From Chelatococcus sambhunathii (GTDB taxonomy: Bacteria > Pseudomonadota > Alphaproteobacteria > Rhizobiales > Methylopilaceae): a stretch of DNA of 51,393 nt. The translations under genes were made by a program, and so were the position numbers. Under the pieces are notes generated by a model, which was given only the letters and a program-made list of their open reading frames with translations, searched no databases and was not told the origin of the DNA. Location: assembly GCA_031316315.1 (NCBI GenBank), contig JADBEO010000028.1:1-51393 (forward strand), read 5' to 3'. This document shows, piece by piece, positions 26,733 to 36,039 of this stretch. The stretch's first letter is position 1. Each line of letters begins with the position of its first letter.

Positions 26733-27007
26733 GAGCCTTCTCCTTCGATCCGGTCGGGCTTCTGTGGGGAGTGCCGTCCGGGCAGCGCGCCGAAGATATG
26801 CGCTCCGCATTTCGCCTCGGCCCAGGCGACCGCGGGGCTGAGGCCCGCCACCAACTTCTGGCCCACGGGCAGGATCTGCTCGCCGACCAGGATTCCGAGC
26901 AGGCCGACCAGGGCCACGAGCGGCGGCGCGGGCGAGCGCACATGCAGCAGGCTGTAGACGACGCCGACCAGAAGGCCGGCGCCCGCCGAAAGCAGATACA
27001 TCTTCAT
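26729..27007 (-). CDS. XapX-domain membrane protein (DUF1427)
   Basis: 92 residues with two membrane helices: residues 3-23 (LLSAGAGLLVGVVYSLLHV) and 28-48 (PPLVALVGLLGILVGEQILP), followed by a hydrophilic tail with a CGAHIFG motif. This is the XapX-like pattern, a small membrane protein of unknown role. It sits between the cysteine hydrolase (22 bp upstream) and the amidohydrolase (ATGA overlap). A membrane anchor or transport role for the operon is inference. Confidence 0.85.
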   Translation of the reverse strand: MKMYLLSAGAGLLVGVVYSLLHVRSPAPPLVALVGLLGILVGEQILPVGQKLVAGLSPAVAWAEAKCGAHIFGALPGRHSPQKPDRIEGEGS

Positions 27008-27029
27008 GGGACGCGCCCGGCGGTAACCG

Positions 27030-27689
27030 TCAGTGGCCGCCTTCGGAGGCGCCGAACATGGTCTTGGCGTAGATGATGCCGAGACCGTAGGCGCCGCCGT
27101 ACTTCTTCGCCACGCCGGTGGTGAAGTCGTAGGTCTCGGTGCGGGCCCAGTCGCGCTGGAGCTCGAGAATGTACTGGAGCGAGGTCATCGGGCGTACGCC
27201 CGCCTGAATCATGCGGTCCATCGCGCGCTCATGCGCCTCGTCCGAGACGTCGCCGCAGGCGTCGGCGATGACGTAGGCCTCGAAGCCCTGGTCGAGCGCG
27301 GAGAGCGTCGGGCCGACGATGCAGACGGAGGTCCAGAGGCCCGCGAACACGAGGCGCGTCTTGCCGATGCGGTTGACCTCATCGATGACGGCCGCGTCCT
27401 CCCAGGTGTTCATCGAGGTGCGGTCGAGCAGCTTCTGGCCCGGGAAGGCGTCAGTGATCTCGGAGAACATCGGGCCCGAGAAGCTCTTCTCGGCGACCGT
27501 GGTCAGGATCGTCGGCACGCCGAAGCCCTTGGCCGCGTGGCTGACGAGGGCGGCGTTGTTGCGCAGCGTGACGGCGTCTATCGACTTGGTGGCGAACGAC
27601 ATCTGCGACTGGAAGTCGATCAGGACCAGGGCGTGGTCGGTCGGCGAGATGAGCTTGGAGCCGGGCGTCGGCGTGGCTGTGATCGTCAT
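27030..27689 (-). CDS. Isochorismatase-family cysteine hydrolase (YcaC-like)
   Basis: 219 residues of the isochorismatase-like fold. Catalytic Asp25 lies in ALVLIDFQSQM and the nucleophile Cys123 in GLWTSVCIVGP. The C-terminal YILELQRDWARTETYD extension is typical of YcaC-like hydrolases. It is cytoplasmic and probably acts on an amide or carbamoyl compound. The start is ATG 27689 with GAGGGGAATG upstream; a longer in-frame start at 27755 lacks this. First gene of the six-gene operon ending at 21207. Confidence 0.88.
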   Translation of the reverse strand: MTITATPTPGSKLISPTDHALVLIDFQSQMSFATKSIDAVTLRNNAALVSHAAKGFGVPTILTTVAEKSFSGPMFSEITDAFPGQKLLDRTSMNTWEDAAVIDEVNRIGKTRLVFAGLWTSVCIVGPTLSALDQGFEAYVIADACGDVSDEAHERAMDRMIQAGVRPMTSLQYILELQRDWARTETYDFTTGVAKKYGGAYGLGIIYAKTMFGASEGGH

Positions 27690-28042
27690 GACATTCCCCT
27701 CGACAGGCGGCGAACGCCGCCGTTGTTTCGCGGGGAACGTGCCGGGGACGATCAACGCCGTCTTGAATGCTTGTCACGCGTTTTGAACGTTTGATTCATC
27801 GCGAGGACGAAATCGATCGGCTTCGAGGTCCGGTTGAGCGCCGGTTCAAAAACGATCAGCGACGGTCGCCGCGAGGACAGTTTCCAGGCCGCCTTGCGCC
27901 AACAGCGGACTTTGATGGTCGCGATCAAAACAGAAGTTGAAGGAGCAAGTGCGGTGGCGCGCTCGCGGTTCTGCTACCAAGTTCATCTTGATGCGGGCTG
28001 ATAATAGCTGGTCAGGCGGATCGAAGATCCGCGTGAGGCGCT
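27690..28042. promoter_or_regulatory. 353-bp intergenic region with operator-like repeats
   Basis: No ORF with coding character is seen. TTTTGAAC (27781-27788) and GTTCAAAA (27844-27851) are perfect inverted copies whose centres are 63 bp apart, about six helical turns. TGAA-N7-TTCA (27784-27798) is a 15-bp dyad of the size bound by LysR regulators. These lie 92-162 bp upstream of the cysteine hydrolase start, so the region probably holds the promoter and regulator site of the 27.7-21.2 kb operon. Assignment to the LysR at 20249 is a guess. The rest of the gap shows nothing clear. Confidence 0.35.
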
Positions 28043-31000
28043 TTACCGGCCGGGAGCCAGAATTTTTTCCGTCATCGGAAAGTCAATCGTGCAGTGCAAG
28101 CCGTTGCTGGTGAATTCGAGAGACGATCTGGCGCCGAAGTCATAGGCGAGGCTCCTCTCCAGCAGTTCGGTCCCGAAGCCTCGCCGGGCCGGACTCCTTT
28201 CCTGTAGATCAATCCCGCTCTCCACCCAGCTGAACAGCAGGACGCGCTCGTCGTCTGCGGACCCGACCGACCATGTGACCGACAGGCGTCCGACGGGCGC
28301 CGACAACGCGCCGTACTTCGCGGCGTTGGTGGCGAGCTCATGGATAGCGAGCCCGAACGTCTCCGCCGCCTTGGCCTGAAGCCTGAGCTCGGGACCGTCG
28401 ATGTGAACGCGATCCTGAACGCCGTCGTGATAGGCGTTGAGCTCGTTCGATATCAGCTCCCTGAGGTCCACGCCCTCCGAGGGCTCGCGCGTCAGGGTCG
28501 CCTGCACGCGCGCGAAGGCGCCGATGCGGCCGTCGAAGTTCTTGACGTAATCCTCGACATTGTCGGCGCCGCCGGCGGTGAGGCGTGCGATCGAGCGGAT
28601 GACGGCGAGCGTGTTCCGGACCCGGTGCTGCAGCTCGGCCAAGAGCAGTTGCTGGCGCTCGTCCATGGCGCGGGACTGGGTCTCGTCGCGCAGGATCTTC
28701 ACGAAGCCGATGATGTCGCGGTCCTTCAGCGGCGTCAGCGTGCCCGAGCCCCAGAAGCGGGAGCCGTCTTTCTTCAGATGCCAGCGCTGATCCAGCGCGG
28801 CGCCTTCCTTGATCGCCGTGCGGACTTCCTGGTCGAGCGCATGGGCCGCGCGATCCTCTTCCGTAAAGATCAGCGAAAGATCCTCCCCGACGGCTTCGGC
28901 GGCGCTCCAGCCGAAGACGTTCGAGGCGGCGGGGTTCCAGCCGGTGATGCGGCGCTCGGAATCGGTGGTGATGATCGCGTATTCGGCCGCGCTCTCGAAT
29001 ATGGCCCTGAACCGAGCCTCGCTTTCACGAAGAGCCTTCTCCGCTCTTGTCAGAGGCGTGACGTTGGTGAAGGTGATAACCGCGCCCGCGATGAAGTTGT
29101 CGACGCTCCGATAGGGCAGCACGCGGGCGATGTAGCGAGAGCCGGCGTGCTCGTCGACCACCGGATGCTCGACGCTCGAGAGCGTCCGAAGCACACGCTT
29201 GATGTCGTCGAACAATTGCTCGACAGGGATGCGCGCCTTGATGTGAGAAAGTGGGCGTCCGACGTCGCTTTCGACCAGATGAAACAGCTCGGTCGCAGCC
29301 GGCGTGAAGTTCATCACCTTGAGATCATTGTCGAGGAACACCGTCGCGATCTGGGTGCTCTCGAGGAAATTCTTCAGATCGCTGGTGGCGTGCGTCAATT
29401 CATGGACGCGGTGAGCCAACTCGCCGTTGACTGTCGTCAACTCTTCGTTGATCGATTGCAACTCCTCCTTCGATGTCTCCAGCTCCTCGTTTGCGGATTG
29501 CAGCTCCTCGTTGAGCGACTGGTACTCTTCGTTGGAGGATTTCAGCTCCTCATTGGTGCTTTCGAGCTCCTCGATCGTGGCCTGGAGCCGCTCGCGGCTG
29601 AGCCGCAGGTCGCTTTCCAGTCGCTCGATCTGCTCGTGCAAGCCGGAGCGGCCGCCATTCCCAGGCTGGCCGAGAAGCTCGGGGCGGCCGACGCCGTCGC
29701 GGAACACCACCACCAGGTTCCTGATCTTCTCCGCGCCCTCGCGGATCGGCTCGACATTGATCTCGACCAGCGCGTCGGCGCCGTCGATCTGCATCTTCAC
29801 CCCGTCGATCAGCACGGCCTCGTGGCGCTCCGCCGCGCGTTGCAGCGCCTCGCGGAGGTCGAGCCTGAGGTCGCGGTGGATCAGGTTGATGAGATCGAGG
29901 CTCGCGGCGCCGGCGGCGGGGCCGAGATAGCGCTCCATCCGTCCGGAGAAATGGACGATGTGCCCCTCTGCGTCCACGATGACGTAGGCTGGCGAGAAGC
30001 GCGAAACGATGCGCTCGGCCTGCCGGGCGACGACGCTCTCCGCTGCGCGCCCGGGGACCGCGGCAATGTCCGAGCGCCGGATCGGCACAGTGGTCTCGAT
30101 GGGGAAGGACGGCAGCGCGCGCGCGTCGCCGTCGAGGCGCCGGAAGATGCGCGAGCGCGGCTCGATCGGCTCGAACTGCTTCGGGTGCCGGGTCGCATTC
30201 TCCGAATTGCCGAGGAACAGGTATCCGCCCGGCGCCAAGGCGAAGTGGAACAGCGGGATCACCTGGTTCTGCAGGTCCGCGTTCAAATAGATCAGCAGGT
30301 TACGGCAGGAGACGAGGTTCAGCCGCGAGAACGGCGCGTCTTTCAGGATGTTGTGCGAGGAGAAGATGCACATCTCCCGCAGTTCCTTGACGATGCAGTA
30401 GGTGTCGCCTTCCTTGACGAACCAGCGCGCGAGCCGCTCCGGCGACACGTCCTGCGTGATCGATCGGGCGTAGCGGCCGACCCGCGCCGCGGCGAGGGCG
30501 CGCACGTCGATGTCGGTCGCAAAGATCTGGATCTGCGGCGCCTCGTCCACTCGGGCGAAATGCTCGCGCAGCAGGATGGCGATCGAATAGGCCTCCTCGC
30601 CGGTCGCGCAGCCGAGCACCCAGACCCGGATCTGGTCGCCCGCCCCCTTGCCCTCGAATAGGCGCGGGATCACGTCGCGCTCCAGCCGTTCAAACTCCTT
30701 GGCGTCCCGGAAGAACTGGGTGACGCCGATCAGGAGGTCGTTGAAGAGGTTCTGGACCTCGTCGCCGTTCTCCCGCAGGTAAGTCAGGTAGTCCTCGATC
30801 TCGGCGAGCTGCACCACCTGCATGCGGCGCTGCACGCGCCTCATGAAGGTGCCGGGCTTGTAGCCATGAAAATCGTGGCCGGTCTTGTTGCGGAGCACGG
30901 TCGCGATCTGGCTCAGGGCGGTTTTGATCTCCGCGGCCGACCGATGCTGCGTATGCTGCTCGTCGATGATCCTGAGCTGAGCGGCGTGGGCGAGCAGCCG

Positions 31001-31591
31001 CGCCGGAATCTCTTCGGGCCGCAGGAGAAAGTCCGCCAGCGACCCGGGCGCCTCGACGAGCGGCGCCTCCTCCGCGCCATCCTCAGTACCACGCTCGGCG
31101 ATGGTGAGGCCGCCCCGCTCCTTGATGCGCGCTATGCCGAGCGTGCCGTCGCCCGCGGTGCCTTCCAGCACGACGCCCACCGCCCGGTCGTTCTCGTCTT
31201 CGGCGAGCGAGACGAAGAAGGTGTCGATCGTGCCGCGGAGCCCCGGCTCTTCCTCCGCAGGCCGCAGGCGGAAGCGCCGCCGCTCGATCGTGAGCAGGAG
31301 ATCCGGCTCTAGCAGATAGAGCTTGCCGCCTTCCACGGGCGCCTGGTCCCGCAGATCCGAAAGAGCGTGGGCGCCCACCATCTCCTTCACCCGCTCGGCG
31401 CTGAGCGCCTCGCGGTGCTGGAGAACGATCACGACGGCGACGTCGTCGCTTGGCGTGAGAACCCGAAGCAGACGCTCGAGCGAGCGCGGCGCCGCGCCTG
31501 ATCCGCCGATCGCAGCCACGAGCGGGCCGGCGGGCGTCGTCTCATCCTCCGGCTCCGGCGCATCGAACGGGTCTTGATCTGCGTTGGTCAT
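28043..31591 (-). CDS. CheB-CheR-PAS-HWE hybrid histidine kinase
   Basis: 1182 residues. It has an N-terminal CheB methylesterase domain with Ser31, His59 and Asp148 as triad. A CheR methyltransferase domain follows (about 215-490; VWVLGCATGEEAYSIAILL, VSCRNLLIYL). A PAS-like region (about 530-620) leads into a long coiled coil built of NEEL/ELQS heptads (about 640-730), then two PAS domains (about 740-960). The C-terminal HWE kinase has phospho-acceptor His989 (ELQHRVRNTLA), Asn1089 (HELATNAAKYGAL) and the WVE motif (Trp1122). It is soluble. Such proteins feed general-stress or chemosensory-like pathways. An alternative ATG lies 36 bp upstream (31627). Confidence 0.93.
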   Translation of the reverse strand: MTNADQDPFDAPEPEDETTPAGPLVAAIGGSGAAPRSLERLLRVLTPSDDVAVVIVLQHREALSAERVKEMVGAHALSDLRDQAPVEGGKLYLLEPDLLLTIERRRFRLRPAEEEPGLRGTIDTFFVSLAEDENDRAVGVVLEGTAGDGTLGIARIKERGGLTIAERGTEDGAEEAPLVEAPGSLADFLLRPEEIPARLLAHAAQLRIIDEQHTQHRSAAEIKTALSQIATVLRNKTGHDFHGYKPGTFMRRVQRRMQVVQLAEIEDYLTYLRENGDEVQNLFNDLLIGVTQFFRDAKEFERLERDVIPRLFEGKGAGDQIRVWVLGCATGEEAYSIAILLREHFARVDEAPQIQIFATDIDVRALAAARVGRYARSITQDVSPERLARWFVKEGDTYCIVKELREMCIFSSHNILKDAPFSRLNLVSCRNLLIYLNADLQNQVIPLFHFALAPGGYLFLGNSENATRHPKQFEPIEPRSRIFRRLDGDARALPSFPIETTVPIRRSDIAAVPGRAAESVVARQAERIVSRFSPAYVIVDAEGHIVHFSGRMERYLGPAAGAASLDLINLIHRDLRLDLREALQRAAERHEAVLIDGVKMQIDGADALVEINVEPIREGAEKIRNLVVVFRDGVGRPELLGQPGNGGRSGLHEQIERLESDLRLSRERLQATIEELESTNEELKSSNEEYQSLNEELQSANEELETSKEELQSINEELTTVNGELAHRVHELTHATSDLKNFLESTQIATVFLDNDLKVMNFTPAATELFHLVESDVGRPLSHIKARIPVEQLFDDIKRVLRTLSSVEHPVVDEHAGSRYIARVLPYRSVDNFIAGAVITFTNVTPLTRAEKALRESEARFRAIFESAAEYAIITTDSERRITGWNPAASNVFGWSAAEAVGEDLSLIFTEEDRAAHALDQEVRTAIKEGAALDQRWHLKKDGSRFWGSGTLTPLKDRDIIGFVKILRDETQSRAMDERQQLLLAELQHRVRNTLAVIRSIARLTAGGADNVEDYVKNFDGRIGAFARVQATLTREPSEGVDLRELISNELNAYHDGVQDRVHIDGPELRLQAKAAETFGLAIHELATNAAKYGALSAPVGRLSVTWSVGSADDERVLLFSWVESGIDLQERSPARRGFGTELLERSLAYDFGARSSLEFTSNGLHCTIDFPMTEKILAPGR

Positions 31592-31671
31592 CCGAAGAAC
31601 GCTTTTGGCATGCGGCGCTCGCCGCATCCGTTCCGACTGAGAAATAGGACGAAGATGTGCAATCCTAGGCC

Positions 31672-31887
31672 ATGGTCGATGAGAACGCCCATCTCGCCGA
31701 AGCTAACAGACATATCGCGCTCGCCGAACGTCTGATCGGCGAGCAGAGGGTGAGGATCCTCGAGATTGAGGAAGTCGGCGGCGACCTCGTCGAGGCCGAA
31801 CGGCTCCTGAAGAACCTGAACGACACGCTGGAGCAGCTCCTCATCCACAGGCGGATGATCATCGAGGCCGGGGGAAAGGAGACCTGA
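31672..31887 (+). CDS. Conserved small coiled-coil protein
   Basis: 71 residues with a pattern seen repeatedly in Hyphomicrobiales: DENAHLAEANRHIALAERLI near the start, then EQRVRILEIEEVGGDLVEAERLL and a helix ending HRRMIIEAG. It is a short, charged, mostly helical protein, probably a dimeric coiled coil. Its function is unknown. It is divergent from the hybrid kinase (80 bp between starts), and its stop is 16 bp from the convergent CheB stop. Partnership with these signalling proteins is only suggested by location. Confidence 0.7.
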   Translation: MVDENAHLAEANRHIALAERLIGEQRVRILEIEEVGGDLVEAERLLKNLNDTLEQLLIHRRMIIEAGGKET

Positions 31888-31903
31888 AAGGCGCGCCATA
31901 GCG

Positions 31904-32896
<993 letters not shown>

Positions 32897-33066
32897 TGCG
32901 CCTCCCTGGTTGCGGAAGAAGCGCGCGCGCTCGCGAAGGTTCCGGCGCCGAGAATGAGCAAACGGGAAGAACGATCCGCATCGCCTTCGACTCAGCCGCG
33001 GACGTCGACATATCGCTGAAGCGGGCTGAGAGGCGCGCGCGAGAGGTTTCCGCAAGGACGGCGAAC

Positions 33067-33460
33067 GTGGAGATCAGCGGACGACGCATTCTGGTCGTGG
33101 AGGACGAGTTCTTCATCGCCTGCGAAATCGTGGCTGCTCTGGAGGCCGCGGGGCGTGATCGTCATCGGCCCGGCTGGGAACCTGGGCGCGGCCATGACGT
33201 TCGCCTTCATGGAGCAGGAGCTGGATGGCGCGATCTTGGACGTTTGCCTCCAGGGTGAGCTTGTTTTCCCAGTGGCGATGGCTCTGCGACAGCGCGCGGT
33301 CCCATTCATCTTCGCGACGGGCTATGGCTCGGAGTTCTTTCCTGAGGGGCTTGGCGAGGCACCCAGGCTGCAGAAGCCTTTTGAGGCGGATGTGCTTCCT
33401 GCTGCGATCAGGAGCCTGATCGCAGATCGAGTCCGGATGCGCCGGTTCGCGGGCGCCTGA
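33067..33460 (+). pseudogene. Single-domain response regulator interrupted by a frameshift
   Basis: From GTG 33067 (AAGGA upstream) frame 1 encodes VEISGRRILVVEDEFFIAC and the first receiver helix up to ALEAAG. After GGG at 33151-33153 there is one surplus base (C33154), and the rest continues in frame 2 as VIVIGPAGNLGAAM, the phospho-acceptor AILDVCLQGE, FATGYG and LQKPFEAD to the stop at 33460. Both halves keep conserved receiver residues, so this is a recently broken gene or a sequencing error. It belongs to the small receiver family that partners HWE kinases. The sigma factor start follows after 10 bp. Confidence 0.8.
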
Positions 33461-33470
33461 GGAGGCAAGG

Positions 33471-34229
33471 ATGGCGCAGCCTGCGGATCTTCCCCACATC
33501 GTGCGGTCGCGGATGGCGCTGGTCCGGAGTCAGCGGGTCCTGAGGGATTCGCAGCTGCTGCTCGACGGTATGTGTCATCTGCGCATCGCGCCGCTCGCGA
33601 AGTCGGGCGACATCATCCAGCTGCCGCGCCGGTTCGAGCCCCGGACGGCTTCGCAGCTCAACACGCCCGTGCTCCTGCCGGCGCGCCCGAAGCCGGCGCC
33701 CGCCGCGCCGAGGCTGCAGCGCCCGCCGCGCCCGCAGCCGCTCCGCGATCAGGTCGTCAGCCTGCTGCCGGCGCTTCGGGCCTTCGCGCGGTCGCTGACC
33801 CGAAACGCCGCGGACGCCGACGATCTGGTGCAGGATGCGGTGACGAAGTCGCTGTCGAACCTCCACCAGTTCACCGCCGGCACCAATTTCAAGGCCTGGC
33901 TGTTCACGATCCTGCGGAACTCCTACCTCTCCGACCAGAAGAAGCGCGGCCGCAGGCGGCTGTCCTCGATCGACGTGCAGGATGCGGATCTGGGCACGGC
34001 GGCGCCCCAGCCCTGGATCTGCGCGAGCGCCGAGCTTCGCGAGGCGCTGGAGCGGCTGCCGGAGGGGCAGCGCGAGGCGCTGCTGATGATCGGCGGGATG
34101 GGCCTCTCCTACGAGGAATACGCGGAGATCAGCGGCTGCCGGATCGGCACGGTGAAGAGCCGGCTCAACCGGGCGCGCGCCCGCATCGCCGAGCTGCTCG
34201 ACGCGGAAAGCGCGAACGACGCGGTGTAG
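33471..34229 (+). CDS. ECF-family RNA polymerase sigma factor with N-terminal extension
   Basis: 252 residues. Sigma region 2 starts near residue 90 (LLPALRAFARSLTRNAADAD, DDLVQDAVTKSL, FKAWLFTILRN). Region 4 covers about 185-245 (LERLPEGQREALLMI, LSYEEYAEISGCRIGTVKSR). The region 2-4 sequence resembles EcfG-type stress sigma factors of alphaproteobacteria. The first 90 residues are unusual: a helical part (SQRVLRDSQLLLDG), a GDIIQLPRR segment and a proline-rich linker. They could be a fused regulatory domain or a mis-assigned start. It lies 10 bp after the frameshifted response regulator, so the two were probably one operon. Confidence 0.85.
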   Translation: MAQPADLPHIVRSRMALVRSQRVLRDSQLLLDGMCHLRIAPLAKSGDIIQLPRRFEPRTASQLNTPVLLPARPKPAPAAPRLQRPPRPQPLRDQVVSLLPALRAFARSLTRNAADADDLVQDAVTKSLSNLHQFTAGTNFKAWLFTILRNSYLSDQKKRGRRRLSSIDVQDADLGTAAPQPWICASAELREALERLPEGQREALLMIGGMGLSYEEYAEISGCRIGTVKSRLNRARARIAELLDAESANDAV

Positions 34230-34299
34230 CGGCGACGCCCGCCGCCTCGGCTGCTGATCGAGGACGACTATTTACCTGGCAGATTGCGTCTCCCCGTCG

Positions 34300-34863
34300 T
34301 CATCGGCGCGCCGCAAGCCTCGGTCCCGTGGCGCCGTCAACCACTTCGAGCTGCGAAGCGTCAACGGGCCTATCCCAGCCGCCGCCGAGCGCCTTGTCGA
34401 GCGCGATGTAGTCGGTCGCGGCCGACACCCGGCTCTGGAGCGAATCCTCCGCTTCGAACGCCGAGCGTTCGGCGTCGAGCACGTCGAGAAAGTCGGCCGA
34501 TCCTGCGCGATAGAGCTCGCGGGCGAGCCGCGCGGCCTCTCGGTAGTTCGAGGCGGCCGCCGAAAGCTGCGCGATGCGCTGGCGCTCCTTGGCGAGCGAG
34601 ACCAGCGCGTTCTCGATGTCCTCCAGCGCGCTCAGCACGGAAGACTTGAACGCCACAAAGTACTGGTCGCGCTGCGCCTTCTCGACGTCGACCGCGGCCC
34701 GCAGCGAGCCGCCCTCGAACAGAGGCACGTTCACCGATGGCCCGTAGGACCAGCCGATGGTCGAGCGCTTGGCGAGGTCGCCGATCTTGCCGCTTGTCGT
34801 CGCGATCGACCCGGTGAGGCTGACGCTCGGATAAAGAGCGGCCTCGGCCTGGCCGATCTTCAT
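34300..34863 (-). pseudogene. C-terminal remnant of an RND efflux outer-membrane protein (OprM/NodT type)
   Basis: About 187 codons match only the second TolC-like repeat of OprM-family outer-membrane factors: IGQAEAALYPSVSLTGSI, YGPSVNVPLFEGGSLRAAV, ALEDIENALVSLAKERQRI, ARELYRAGSADFLDVLDAER and DYIALDKALGGGW. A full protein has about 470-500 residues with a lipoprotein signal, and all of the N-terminal part is missing. The reading frame upstream of about 34880 has no family similarity, and the next gene ends at 35010. No inner-membrane pump or adaptor genes remain nearby. It is a decayed fragment. Confidence 0.75.
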
Positions 34864-34923
34864 GCTGACGATCAGCGCCGAGGTGCTGAACGCGGATCTG
34901 CCCGCCTTCGTTGAGGCATGAAC

Positions 34924-34966
34924 CCGAAGGAAGGAGGGTGCGCCGAGGACGGCGCGCCCTCTTCGG
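34924..34966 (-). terminator. Strong hairpin downstream of the GlxA-type regulator
   Basis: CCGAAG (34924-34929) pairs with CTTCGG (34961-34966), and inside it GAGGGTGCGCC (34934-34944) pairs with GGCGCGCCCTC (34951-34961, one wobble) around a 6-base loop. It begins 44 bp past the stop of the minus-strand GlxA-type gene and upstream of the truncated efflux gene. There is no U-tract, so it is terminator-like only. It also sits near the break point of the pseudogene. Confidence 0.45.
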
Positions 34967-35009
34967 CTCAAGCCAGGCGCAGTGCAAGGCCGGGCCAAAG
35001 CACTCGGCG

Positions 35010-35954
35010 CTAAGCCGCCGCCTGCCGGGCGCCACGGCGGACCGTTTGGGGCGGCTGGCCGATGGCCCGTACGAAGGCGCGCCTCATCCGGTCCGGGTCG
35101 CCGAAGCCTGTCTCACGTGCGATCTCTTCGTTCGAGAGACGCCCGGCTTCGATCATCAAACGCGCGGCTTCCACCCGAAGCGCCTCGATGGCCTTGGCGG
35201 GCGATTGTCCCGTCTCCGCTCGGAACGACCGGCTGAACTGGCGCGGGCTCAGACTCGCCCGTTCCGCGAGCTGCTCGACTGAAAGCTCAAGACGAAGGTT
35301 CTCTCGCGCGAAGGACAGCGCGCGCTGGATCCGGTCGGATGACGGCCGCAGTTCGAGCATCGCGGAATACTGCGACTGGCCGCCGCTCCTCAGGTGGTAC
35401 ATCACGAGGCGCTTGGCGATCGACCGCGCCGTCTCCACGCCGAGATCGGCCTCGACGATGGCGAGCGCCAAGTCCATGCAGGCCGTCATGCCGGCTGAGG
35501 TCCAGATGCCGCGGTCCTCTATGAAGATGCGGTCCTCCTCGACGCGGACCGCGGGGTGAAGGCGCTGCAGCTCGCGCGCCCGCGCCCAATGCGTCGTGGC
35601 GCGACGGCCGGCGAGAAGGCCCGCGTCTGCCAGGATGAACGCTCCGGTGCAGATGGCCGCGACGCGTCGGCTCCTGACGCTCGCCAGCCGAACGAACTCG
35701 AGGAGCCCGGCGCTCGCCTGAGGCACGCCGATCGCGCCGCAAACGAAAAGCGTGTCGTACGCGGCGGACCCGAACGCCCGGCTGTCCAAGGCGGGCCCGA
35801 AGGAGCTGCGCACGAGGCCGCCTCCCTCAGAGACGATTTCAACCTCGTAAACGGCAGCCGCGCCGGGCTCGTTCGCCAGCTCGAACACCGCTGTAATTGC
35901 GAGGTCGAGCGCTTGAAAGCCCGGGAACACCGCAATGCCGATCTTGCGCGTCAT
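35010..35954 (-). CDS. GlxA-type transcriptional regulator (DJ-1/PfpI plus AraC)
   Basis: 314 residues. Residues 1-190 form a class I glutamine-amidotransferase-like (DJ-1/PfpI) domain with the elbow Cys102 in AAICTGAFILADAGLL and GIWTSAGMTACMDLAL. Residues 215-310 form an AraC double HTH (LSVEQLAERASLSPRQFSRS and LSNEEIARETGFGDPDRMRR). Such regulators control catabolic operons for amines and aldehydes. It is divergent from the SDR-molybdoenzyme operon (85 bp between starts) and is its likely regulator. Confidence 0.92.
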   Translation of the reverse strand: MTRKIGIAVFPGFQALDLAITAVFELANEPGAAAVYEVEIVSEGGGLVRSSFGPALDSRAFGSAAYDTLFVCGAIGVPQASAGLLEFVRLASVRSRRVAAICTGAFILADAGLLAGRRATTHWARARELQRLHPAVRVEEDRIFIEDRGIWTSAGMTACMDLALAIVEADLGVETARSIAKRLVMYHLRSGGQSQYSAMLELRPSSDRIQRALSFARENLRLELSVEQLAERASLSPRQFSRSFRAETGQSPAKAIEALRVEAARLMIEAGRLSNEEIARETGFGDPDRMRRAFVRAIGQPPQTVRRGARQAAA

Positions 35955-36039
35955 GTCCTAAATCGCCGGATAAACGACATTCGGGCCATGAAGCTGCACA
36001 GCTAATCTCCTCGCCGTCAACAGAGGATGGGAGTGGACG

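Noticed and set aside
27724-27730. TGTTTCG upstream of the cysteine hydrolase as a second site of the LysR repeat
   Set aside because: Only one half-site of six to seven bases, with no matching partner at the 12-bp spacing; expected by chance.
29430-29640. Apparent short DNA repeats (CTCCTCGTTG-like units)
   Set aside because: They encode heptads (NEEL, ELQS) of the coiled coil in the hybrid kinase, so this is a protein-level repeat and not a CRISPR or satellite array.
28340-30661. 773-codon plus-strand ORF opposite the hybrid kinase
   Set aside because: Composition typical of an antisense shadow of the coiled-coil and PAS coding sequence; no domain recognisable.
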